Assembly (NCBI GenBank): GCA_000733355.1
Contig: JNVV01000007.1
Span: 1,052,624 to 1,116,623, forward strand
DNA from: Falciphora oryzae
Taxonomy: Eukaryota > Ascomycota > Sordariomycetes > Magnaporthales > Magnaporthaceae
Reading direction: 5' to 3'
Length of the DNA stretch: 64,000 nt
Numbering within the stretch: position 1 is the first letter of the stretch; each line of letters begins with the position of its first letter. This document shows, piece after piece, positions 43,720 through 53,741 of the stretch. The translations under genes were made by a program, and so were the position numbers. A model generated the notes under the pieces. It ran no database searches. It had not been told where the DNA came from and worked only from the letters and a program-made list of their open reading frames with translations.

Positions 43720-45892
43720 ATGTCCATGTATCCCGCCCATCGGGGGACCGGTGTCCCGCCGCAGGCCAATGGTCCCAGTCGGCTTAATGAGCTGCTGGAC
43801 CAGGTCCGATCCGAGTTTGAGACTCAGGCGCGCCAGAGCGAAGGATACGAGCATCAGAGTAAGCGACGCGCACTTCACCGTCGGGGCCCTGTCAAGTCAG
43901 GCGCCCAAATATCGCCAGCGCGTCGCTCAACGCATGTGCGCTAACGCTTGGAATCAAATCTAGTCCAAAGTCAAATCGCCGAGATGCACATGATTCGCGA
44001 GAAGGTTTACCAGATGGAACAAACACAGGTGGCGCTCAAGAACAAGTATGTAGTCGCCGAATGTTTATTGACAGAGCATAACTGTCCTGGGCATGTCATA
44101 TGTAGGGAGACGGGCTGACACAAACTCTCTAGGTACGAGGAAGAATTGGCGCACCTTCGCCGCCAGCTCGAGGCCCGCGGCGGCATGCCGCAAGGAGGCA
44201 TGGGCGGCCCGTCTCAGCACGCGGGCCCTGCACAGCCTCCCAACCTCGGCGTGGGTAACAACGTTTTCGGTGCCATCATGGCTGGTCAGACTGGCCAGCC
44301 GCTGGCCCCGCCTCCTCCTCCACAGGAACAACAACAAGCTGCGCAACACCAGATGCCCCAGCCGCCTCCCGGCCTCGCTGGTCCTCCGCCTCCGCCGCCG
44401 CCGCCGTCGCAGCAGCAGCCGCCCTTCCAGCAACAGTACCCCCAGCCCCCGCCGGGTCCGGGAAACTTCCCCGCGCAGCCACCGCAGAGCACCGCTTCTC
44501 CGGGGCCTGGTAAGCGCGGCGGTATTGGCAGGCCCCCCGCTGGCGGCCCTGCGACTCCTCAGATCAACGCGCCCATGCCGTACCCTGGGCCGGGACAGTC
44601 GCCTCAGGTCCCTAACCACCCCACCCCAGACCACTCGCGGGTCATGCAGCACCCCCCGCCCGGACCGGCGCCGCAGGCGCCCAACTCGCTGGGTGATCTT
44701 GACGTCGAGCGTCTTCCCGCCCATTCTAAGAAGTCGCGGGATGACTGGTTTGTCATCTTCAACCCCAACGTCCCGCGCATTCTCGATGTGGACCTCCTCC
44801 ACACCCTCCAGCATGAGAGCGTTGTGTGCTGTGTGCGGTTCAGCGCCGACGGAAAGTACGTCGCCACTGGCTGCAACCGCTCCGCTCAGATCTTTGATGT
44901 CGCGACGGGCGAGAAGATCTGCGTGCTCCAGGACGAGTCGGTCGAGAACATCGGAGATCTTTACATCCGCAGCGTTTGCTTCAGTCCCGATGGCAAGTAC
45001 TTGGCCACGGGCGCGGAGGATAAGCTTATCAGGGTAAGTTAAAGTCTGGAGTTTGAGTTGAACTTCGCACTTAGATGGACGCTAACCCGAGCGGAACACA
45101 GGTCTGGGATATTGCATCGAAGCAGATCCGAACCCAATTTTCGGGTCACGAGCAGGATATCTACTCTCTGGACTTTGCTCGCGACGGTCGCACCATTGCC
45201 TCGGGCAGTGGAGACCGCACCGTCAGGCTTTGGGATATTGAGACTGGCGGTAGCGTGTTGACGCTGACGATCGAGGATGGCGTTACCACCGTTGCGATCT
45301 CGCCCGACACCAAGTATGTGGCGGCCGGATCGCTGGACAAGAGCGTCCGGGTTTGGGATCTCCACTCCGGCTTCCTCGTCGAGCGTCTCGAGGGCCCTGA
45401 TGGACACAAGGATAGTGTCTACAGTGTCGCCTTCTCTCCCAACGGAAAGGACCTTGTCAGCGGCAGTCTGGACAAAACCATCAAGATGTGGGAGCTTGCC
45501 ACCCCTCGCGGAATGCCGAACCAAGGCCCTAAGGGTGGCCGTTGTGTGAAGACTTTTGAAGGACACAGGGTAAGTCGCATCCTTGGCACATTATCTGCAC
45601 GTTTTCAATACCGTTGCCTCCTAGGCTGCTAACGAGTAGTGATTCCCGTGTATAGGATTTCGTTCTGAGCGTCGCTTTGACGCCCGACGCCCAATGGGTC
45701 ATGTCTGGCTCCAAGGACCGCGGTGTGCAGTTCTGGGACCCGCGGACTGGCAACACCCAGCTGATGCTCCAGGGCCATAAGAACTCTGTCATCTCGGTGG
45801 CGCCTAGTCCTGCGGGGGGATACTTTGCCACGGGCTCGGGCGACATGCGGGCTCGCATCTGGTCGTACAACCGCCTGGGGCACGGCGCGTAG
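43720..45892 (+). CDS. tup1: Tup1/RcoA (RCO-1) transcriptional corepressor
   Basis: Five exons, 43720-43858, 43964-44045, 44133-45033, 45102-45569 and 45656-45892, with GCTAAC branch sites in three introns, give 608 residues. Residues 1-85 form the helical Tup_N tetramerisation region that in yeast binds Ssn6/Cyc8 ([15 protein letters not shown], then a QSQIAEM helix). Residues about 95-260 are a P/Q/G-rich linker. After it come a DWFVIFNPN segment and a seven-bladed WD40 propeller (about 300-608), with recognisable blade ends such as [29 protein letters not shown] and VQFWDP. Tup1 is recruited by DNA-binding repressors to control nitrogen, carbon, conidiation and other regulons. Every blade looks intact, so it should be functional. 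The start chosen has A at -3; a second in-frame ATG is two codons later. Confidence 0.96.
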
Positions 45893-47119
45893 TGAATATG
45901 CCGCGTTCGGTGCGGTTTGTGGCAGCCAGTCTTGCCAAGGTGGGATTTGGATGGGGTGACTCGAGGGACAAGATCAAGAAGAGCAGGAAAAAAAAACCTA
46001 TAAAAAAGAATGGCTCGGCGCACACAAGAAAGAAGGCTCGACGCTGGGCAAGTCATGTTATCTTTTTCTCCTTCAGCTTCCTTATTTCCTTGCCTGTGGA
46101 GCAAACACTGTCTCTTTACGATATCTGCTTGATGGAATTTCTGGCGTCTGGGAAGACTGTAAGGGTAGTCGGGCCAAGGCAGTTGAAGGTTGGAGATGTC
46201 TTTGTTTTGCCAGCCGAGGACTGCTGGCAAATGCTGTTTTTCCTGGAATGCTTGCTCTCGTTTTCTTGATTTTCTTTTCTTTTATCTTTTTTTCTTTATT
46301 CGATTATTATTTTTCCTTGGACATTTCGTCTTTATCCCGATGTGTTCGTCGTTTTGAGTGATCGTGCTATGTCATCGAGGTTCTCATTTCTGACCGGCCT
46401 CGACACCCCCGCCTATGATCTCATTTCGGCCCGTTTCCTTTCGACCTGGGTGATTGTCTTTTTGGTGGCGCGCATGAGGGCCGTGTGAGTGGGCGAGGGC
46501 GAGCGTGCGAGTGTGTGAGTGACTTTCAGCCTCGGTCCTCGATCCTCCAGTCGCTCAGGCACCTGCCACACACTCGCCCACTCACACAATCACCTTGTGC
46601 GCGGCGTGGGCAGCATGATCTCGCGCCGAGAACGGCGGTGCCCTGCATGCGGGTGTGGTTCTGGCAGAGTCTGGAAGGCTTGGGAGGCGGGCGCGCTGTA
46701 TCCATGGATTGAGTGCATGCAGGCGGGTGCGCTGCCGAATCCAGAAGCCACAGGGCCCCACACTGACACCTCGACCGCCAGCCCTGGGCAGCGAATTGGC
46801 CTCGCTTCGCCTCCACCAGCCGGTCCATCGTCCGGAAAGCTAAAGCGGCGTCCAGCTAGGTTTTCACCTGCGCTAGCTGGTTCCCCTCACCACACACGTT
46901 TTACCTGCGGTAGCACCGAACGTATCAAAAGAAACCTTTTCCCGGACGCCGTCGAGCCGAGTCAAGCCTGCCATCTAGGTTCGGGCGAAACAAAGACCTT
47001 TTGTGAGCCAGAGGGCCGTCATGTGCAATTAGCCCCCCGCGCATTGACCCGGCGCCCTCCCCTCCTGCCGCCGCTGCTGCTCCTACAAAGAGGCCCTCGC
47101 GCCTCCGACCGCTGCGGCC
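45893..47119. other. Intergenic region, 1.2 kb
   Basis: Tup1 3' flank (T-rich from about 46270-46315) followed by the GC-rich promoter and leader of the gene at 47120. No gene seen. Confidence 0.55.
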
Positions 47120-49252
47120 ATGGACGACGCCAGCTCGCTGATCTCGGACCTGCTGGCCAAGCTCGCCGACCTCGACGACAAGGTCGCCTCGTACCGCAAG
47201 GACATGGCGGCCGAGTTCCGGCGGCACTCCGACGACCTCCTGCGCCACGTCCCCGCCAAGGTCTCCGACGAGGTCAACCGTACCATTGCCGTCGCCTCCA
47301 GGTCGGGCCGTTATTCGAGCCTGTACCCTAGCGACGACAACGCCGGCGGTTGTTCTACCCCGACCGGCACCAGCGCCGCAGACGAGCCCCCCGCATCACC
47401 CACCATCGATCGCACGCGCTGGGACGGCCACAGCCCTTCGCCCCCGCCCGTTCTGCACCACACCTCGGGCACACCATCGAGTGCATCCCTCGCCGGCGTC
47501 GTCAGTAGCCGCGTCCTTGGCAGCAGTCCCAGGGACGGGCCGGCACGGGACCCCCACGCGCGCGAGAAGGAGTTCCACGGCCTGTTTACTCCCAGCTATC
47601 TGCCCCTGCTGGAGAGCAGTGATCGGATACCGCACTCGCCACCGCAGCCAGTACTTGCGCCTGTACCAGCAATAGCAACAGCACCGGCCTCCTCGCTGCC
47701 CGCCGTATCTGTGGATCCATCATTGCCCGAGGCTCTGCAAGCAGCGAAGGATTCATCAACACCAACCACTACTACTAGCAGCAGTACCAGCAGCCCCACC
47801 ATGGCCAACAGCAGCGGGCTGACCCCCAGGATCCCGCCCGTCCGGAGCTTTACCGATCCGTCGGCGGACTGCGGGTCTGGTGGTGACGGCAGAAGCGCGC
47901 GACGCCGGAGCGCGCTGCGCAGGAGTTCCAGCTCGTCCAATCGCACCAGTCCTCGCCGGGTACGATTCGAGTTTGAGGGCGAGGAGGTCCTGCCCACGTC
48001 GCCTCCCGACGAGGAGGACTGGCAGGGCGAGGCGGCGGCTGCGGCTGGGTCGCTGCCGGTGGTGACGACTACGGAAGCCTCGCCCACACCGGCTCCCCGT
48101 GACTCATTAGGGCCCACCGCGTCAATCTTTGACGATGGAGACGAGGCTTCCCCGCCGCCCAAGAAAGTGTCCTCGTCGCAAGCGCTCCGTGCGCTCTCGA
48201 AATTGCCACTAGAAAATCCGGGCACGTGGACTGTTGTGAATCCCAGCTCGGACCCGGTCGCCCCATTATTCGGTGGCACGCGACCAGCTGCGCAGCCGCA
48301 GGCAGCCTCATTCCCCGCCACCAACACCACTACTACTAATATGACGACCGCCACCCATGCCCGCCTGCGCTCGCCGCTGGATCTCGAGGATCTTGAAATC
48401 CAATCCGTGACGAATCCACAACTGGGCTCGCCGCTGCAGGACCTCGAGGCTTACCCCGACGACGCCAGCGACTCGGACGACGACTTTGTGTCGATGCCCA
48501 TAAGACAAGGACGGAAGAAGTCTATCTCGCCCGAATCGCGCTCTCCGCTGCCGTCCACGCCCCCGTCAGGAGGTGCCGACGCGCAGTCGCAGAGCGCTCC
48601 CAGCGGCCCTGCGGTGGGTGGCACCAAGGCCATGCCCACGCCGGAAACCCCAGGAAAGAACGGAGTCAACGGGAAGTCTGGCAAGACTGTAAAAAAACCT
48701 AAACCAGGCGACAGCATTGCCGTCGATGTCGCCTCCGATGTTGACGGCGAGGATTTCTTCGAGATGGAAGATGACGACTCGGGAAGCCGGACTAAGCGCG
48801 AGACCCGACATTATATAGAAGAGGAAGAGTCGGAACCAGAGGTCGAGGCTGTCGGTACGCAAGAAGCGGCGGCGCGGGCAGCAGCAGTTGAGGCACAGGT
48901 GCTGTCGCACTCATTGACGCCGAGCCGGCCGTTTGCTGGCAGCGGTGTCGCCGGGGACCCTCTCGGCAGCCCGACAACAGTGCCCGTCTCTGTAGGATCC
49001 TACAAGGGGAGGCCAATCTCTTTCGACATCATCAAGGACCCGATCGTGCACCAGAAGGCGGCCGAGCTGGGCAACCTCCCTACTTTCGTCGGCAGCGTTC
49101 ACGACAGCGCAGATCCGGCCAGCAGCTTCCGCGGGGGCAACAGCTTTTCGGGCGGTGGCAGCAGCGCTTTTGCGGGCACGCCGAGGAGCCTCGTGGAGAG
49201 GCTGATGTTGGAGGAGATGGTCGACCAAGGCGGTGTGCCCACCCGGCGATGA
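47120..49252 (+). CDS. Unrecognised intronless protein, mostly disordered, 710 aa
   Basis: A single open frame from an ATG in good context (GCGGCCATGG) to TGA. Residues 1-60 are helical and heptad-like (SSLISDLLAKLADLDDKV), suggesting a short coiled coil. Residues about 65-600 are S/T/P/A-rich with acidic and basic patches, including an RRVRFEFEGEEVLPTSPPDEEDW segment near 280 that may be a short linear motif. The C-terminal 60-70 residues (SYKGRPISFDIIKDPI through a phenylalanine/glycine/serine run to a final amphipathic helix) look conserved and structured. The GRPISFDIIKDP stretch would be the best handle for a homology search. I do not recognise the family. Strong GC3 bias and codon periodicity across the whole frame support it as real. 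Confidence 0.8.
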   Translation: MDDASSLISDLLAKLADLDDKVASYRKDMAAEFRRHSDDLLRHVPAKVSDEVNRTIAVASRSGRYSSLYPSDDNAGGCSTPTGTSAADEPPASPTIDRTRWDGHSPSPPPVLHHTSGTPSSASLAGVVSSRVLGSSPRDGPARDPHAREKEFHGLFTPSYLPLLESSDRIPHSPPQPVLAPVPAIATAPASSLPAVSVDPSLPEALQAAKDSSTPTTTTSSSTSSPTMANSSGLTPRIPPVRSFTDPSADCGSGGDGRSARRRSALRRSSSSSNRTSPRRVRFEFEGEEVLPTSPPDEEDWQGEAAAAAGSLPVVTTTEASPTPAPRDSLGPTASIFDDGDEASPPPKKVSSSQALRALSKLPLENPGTWTVVNPSSDPVAPLFGGTRPAAQPQAASFPATNTTTTNMTTATHARLRSPLDLEDLEIQSVTNPQLGSPLQDLEAYPDDASDSDDDFVSMPIRQGRKKSISPESRSPLPSTPPSGGADAQSQSAPSGPAVGGTKAMPTPETPGKNGVNGKSGKTVKKPKPGDSIAVDVASDVDGEDFFEMEDDDSGSRTKRETRHYIEEEESEPEVEAVGTQEAAARAAAVEAQVLSHSLTPSRPFAGSGVAGDPLGSPTTVPVSVGSYKGRPISFDIIKDPIVHQKAAELGNLPTFVGSVHDSADPASSFRGGNSFSGGGSSAFAGTPRSLVERLMLEEMVDQGGVPTRR

Positions 49253-51156
49253 GGGGTCTATCTAATCCTGCGTTATCTCTTTCTGCTTGGGCCTCGTGGC
49301 ACTTCCCTTTTTTGTCCGCCGTCTCCTGGTCTCTTTGCGTTTTGCCCCATCCTGCGCGGCGTTCGTTGTCTTGTGAAGGTCATTTTTTTTTTTTTTTGCC
49401 ACGTATTGCTACCTACGAAATTTACCTAACCAGGGCATACATATCTCTAGGTACCACCTTACGTAGTTTGACTGATGGTATAGTATAATGTCCCACGAGC
49501 AAACTACAAACATTAATATCACAATACAAAATGGAGCATTCAAGTTGGCGGAGTTTTTTGTGGCGTGTGGATTTGGCCCATATTCTCTATCCGGAAAGAA
49601 AGGCCCCTGTCAATGGATAGGTTCCTTTGGATTGCGTCAGCCCACACACACCTCATGTTATTACCAGATATGTGACAACTTACTGCTGCTGACGAGGATG
49701 GGGTGGGGCGGTGTTTCTTGCAGCCTGGAGATGAGGCTTTGCGGCTCCTAATGTGGGTGCAGGTCGCCTACTTGCAGCAGATTCTTGGCAACGGACAGGC
49801 CTGGGGACGGGAGGTGCCTGTTTTCGGTAGGTGATAGGTGCCCGTGAAAATGACCAGCAAATCGGCAGGCGATATTTGATCAATATCAATCTGGCACAGG
49901 CCGCGACGGGGCGTCTGTGTAAATACTGGGGACGAGGGGTGTTTGCAAGGAAAAAAAAAAACAACAGATCACCTTTGCAGCGACATCGGCTGCATCCCGA
50001 ATCGATCGGACAATCGCTGCAACGTACAGCGGCAAGACGCACACGACGGCAGACGCACTTTGATTTTGCCCGTTGCCTGCGGATTAGTCTAGGCATCCAG
50101 CTGGTGTTGACAAAAGGCCGCGCGGAAGAAACCCATTGTCAAAATGTATCCCATTGCTAGTACGAATCCAACGTTGCCTCAAATGCATTTGAGCAGCAAC
50201 CGGCAACCTAGACGGGCCACTGGGGCAGGTTCTGGGCCTCTCGAGAAGACGCCAGAGGGCTGGGCAGAAGTCTTGGGTTTGGGTCAAAAATAGCACGAAT
50301 CGAGGCTCTGGCGGTGCGTGCGGGCGAGTGTAGTGTACCATGTGGCGCAGTGGGGGGAGTGGGCGAGACCGAGATCTCACTGGGCCTGTAGATCAGGCCG
50401 CGGTTTGCTGCTCTCTGACTGCCCTGCTGGGCCGCTGCGCGCACGTTTTCGGGTGCGGGTCCTGCTTTTGCGCAGCCCACTTTGCGGCGCGCGGCAAAGC
50501 GAGAAGCTGGGTGTGCTTTTGGGCTGCTGCGCTTGGATGACAGCCGCCCACGCCACCCCTGTGCCGCGGTGGAGACTGGGAGCCGGGGCCAGCAGCTAAA
50601 AGGGAAAAAAAGAAACCGCCGAGCAGCATGCACGAATAATACATCAATAGAACACGATCCTCAGACCATCCCCCGCCCGTCTCCAATGATTCAAGTCAAG
50701 TTCACGACAAGAATACGCCGACTTCTACTGCTGATCTGAGGCTTTCGACTCGATTTTCAAAGGACCAGAAATTCCTCCAAGTGTCGCCAGCCAAGCGGGA
50801 TTGTTCTCGAGCCCCTCCAACGCCCAACATTTCCGCCACCTGACGCACCGCCACCCACCACCACCGGGCCTCGCCGACAACCAAGTGCGCCCAACACTCG
50901 CACTTTATTTCCGCACTCGACTCTTGACGGAAACCCGCAGAGCCTGCGTCGACAGCCAACAGCCGCAATCACGACGACGGCGTCCCAGGGCTCTCGGTCT
51001 CCGGATCTGAGAGATCTTTTGTCCCGCACCGTCACCGCCGGCCGCGTCCTGTTCGACCACCCCTCGCGCGCCGACAGGCCGAAGCAGCCTCCGCCGGTCC
51101 CTCACTACCGTGTCTATCCGACGGTCGCGGGCGTCAGGGAATTCAGAGCCGAAAAG
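49253..51156. other. Intergenic region, 1.9 kb
   Basis: 3' flank of the 710-residue gene, then the promoter and a C-rich leader of the Pho85-type kinase (from about 50700). T-rich and A-rich runs occur near 49384-49397 and 49951-49962. No gene seen. Confidence 0.55.
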
Positions 51157-52307
51157 ATGGACGGCAAAAGGCATCTCAACTCGTTCCAGCAGCTGGAGAA
51201 GCTGGGTGAGGGCACATATGCTACCGTAAGATCCAATTCTCCCAGGCTCCGGGACAGAAGCTGGGCGGGGAACCCAGCCACGTTTGGGTTTCGCTAACCG
51301 TTTTTCTCTTTGTCGCACAGGTCTTCAAGGGCCGCAACAGGCACACGGGAGAGCTGGTCGCGCTCAAGGAGATCCACCTCGACTCGGAGGAGGGCACCCC
51401 CTCGACCGCGATCCGCGAGATTTCGCTGATGAAGGAGCTCAAGCACGAGAACATTGTCGCGCTGCACGATGTTATCCACACCGAGAACAAGCTGATGCTC
51501 GTGTTTGAGCACATGGACGGCGATCTCAAGAAGTACATGGACACCAAGGGTGACAGGGGCGCCCTGCAGCCCATGGTGATCAAGTCCTTCATGTATCAGC
51601 TCCTCAAGGGCATTGACTTCTGCCACCAGAACAGGGTTCTGCACCGCGACCTCAAGCCCCAGAACCTGCTCATCAACAACAAGGGCTCGCTCAAGCTCGG
51701 CGACTTTGGCCTGGCCCGCGCCTTTGGCATCCCCGTTAATACCTTCTCAAACGAGGTCGTCACGCTCTGGTACCGCGCCCCCGACGTGCTGCTGGGCAGC
51801 AGGACCTACAACACCAGCATCGACATCTGGTCCGCCGGCTGCATCATGGCCGAGATGTACACGGGCCGCCCGCTGTTCCCCGGCACCACCAACGAGGACC
51901 AGATCGTGCGCATCTTCCGCATCATGGGCACCCCTTCGGAGCGCACCTGGCCGGGCTTCTCGCAGTTCCCCGAGTACAAGAAGACGTTCCACACGTACGC
52001 GACCCAGGACCTGCGCCAGATCCTGCCGCAGATCGACGCCGCGGGCATCGACCTGCTCGGCCGCATGCTGCAGCTGAGGCCCGAGATGCGCATCAGCGCT
52101 CACGACGCGCTCAAGCACCCCTGGTTCAACGACCTCATCATGCAGCACCACCAGCAGCAACAGCAGCAGCAACAGCAACAGCAGCAGCAGCAACAAATGC
52201 AGCAGGCTGCCCAGGCGCAGGCTCAGCAGGGCCGCGCTGCCGCCCCTGCTGGCGGCCAGTACCCGCAAGCCGTGCCTTCACAGGCCCAGCCTTACGACAA
52301 CTACTAG
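51157..52307 (+). CDS. pho85: Pho85-type cyclin-dependent kinase
   Basis: Two exons, 51157-51225 and 51321-52307 (donor GTAAGA, acceptor GCACAG, GCTAACC branch), give 351 residues. It has the glycine loop [11 protein letters not shown], catalytic K39 (VALKE), an exact PSTAIRE helix at 50-56, HRDLKPQN with D133, and DFG with D151. The activation loop [20 protein letters not shown] has Ser166 where Cdk1-type kinases have Thr, the hallmark of Pho85, which does not need T-loop phosphorylation. Pho85/PhoA pairs with several cyclins to control phosphate response, glycogen, polarity and cell cycle. The kinase core ends near 295 and is followed by a polyQ run (codons at about 52150-52197) and an A/Q-rich tail not found in yeast Pho85. 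Confidence 0.96.
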
Positions 52308-53741
52308 TTACATTTTCCACTGGCGCGGCGGTGAGCACTTGGAACATCGGGGTGGCAGACGCACAGCTAGTGGATGCTTTTTTGATCTGTATCCGCGATG
52401 ATACGGTCGTTGTCCTCGTTCCACGATCTTGTTGGTTTTCCTCGTCACTTCGACATCAGTTTCCTTCGTCACTCCATCGGATTTCCATAGTCTGGATGTC
52501 CAGGTTGAGGAACCTTAAAAACATCCACCGGCCAGAAGTTTCCAAAGGCCAAATGAACGAACGCAAGCCTGTTTTTACGCTTCTGTTTATATCTTGGTCT
52601 TGTTATGTCGGGTTTCTGGATTTGGTGTTGGTTTGCATTATGGTTTACTATGGGCAGCGATTCTGTACCTGTTTAGTCATTTTTCTTCCGAGGGGAGGCT
52701 CTCTCCTCTTTCACGAATACCTAATAGACAGGTTATGCGAACTGTTGTCGGGTCTAAAGATTGTTAATATCGTGGCATGTTTTTTCTAGTCTTTTGGACC
52801 AGTCGTCCTGGAGGTAACCAGCTAAAGAAGTCCAAAAATAACGAATGAAATACGTACAACACCAGGCATTCGCTTGTGGTCACCCACCAAACTACTACTC
52901 TAGCCCTCAATCTCTTAGTACTTGGGAGAAGTTGAGAGCCAGTGGGATCCAGAGCGCCCAGAAACGGACACTTTGGGGGGAGCCCAGCATCGTGTGACAA
53001 CAAGATAAGATAAGGGGTGATCACTCCCTTCGATTTCTTGGCGTTTTCCCAGGAACGGAAACTCTGTTTCCAGACATTTCTGGCCGCACGCCGGTCTACA
53101 GCCACCAATGGACCGCCGCCAACATGTTCCTCCACGAACCCATACGCGGATTAAGCGACCAGAACCGGAGCGCCCTGTTGCACGGACCAAAGGTGTCCCG
53201 CAGGCACTGGACCCGCAAATGGTTGGTAGACAACGAGGGCACTTTTTTTTTTTTTTTTTTTTACTCGTAGATGGGTGTGTCACGGCACGCAGGGCCTCGT
53301 GACTTTGGCGGGCATGGACCCACCTCGCGGAGTATATTCTCTCCTGGCGGATCCGTCCCTCCGGGCCCGCGATTGAGAGAAAGAACAATGTTCTGCTCCA
53401 CATTTGACTTCCCAGAGTGCTTTGACAAGGTGTCAACCACGGAGCATACAAGTGAGGCGACCCCAACAATATGGACTTGATGACGATCTGCTTAGGTGGT
53501 CCATCACAGCATCCATAATGCACATTTACCACCAGTCAATACACGTGGGGAAGCGCATATCAACATGAAGTGTCACGGGCAGTAGGGCCCCACAGGCACT
53601 AGGCCATCAATCCGACCACCGTATTGACCGTCACATGAAGTGCCTCGTTCCGCAGCCAGGGGCCGGGCGCCACCCGACCTCAGGCGCTACCTAGATAGTC
53701 GGTTAGTTCTGCCACTAGTTACCTAAATAATATAACTAAAG
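52308..53741. other. Convergent intergenic region, 1.4 kb
   Basis: Downstream of two converging genes (kinase, plus; protease, minus). The first part is T-rich and typical of 3' UTR. A T20 tract lies at 53243-53262. No gene seen. Confidence 0.55.
53243..53262. repeat. Poly(T) homopolymer, 20 nt
   Basis: Uninterrupted run of T between the kinase and the cell-death island. Confidence 0.9.

Noticed and set aside
52915..53532. A 205-codon minus-strand frame between kinase and protease genes
   Set aside because: Interrupted by a lysine run translated from the T20 tract; no motif; sits in probable 3' flanking DNA.
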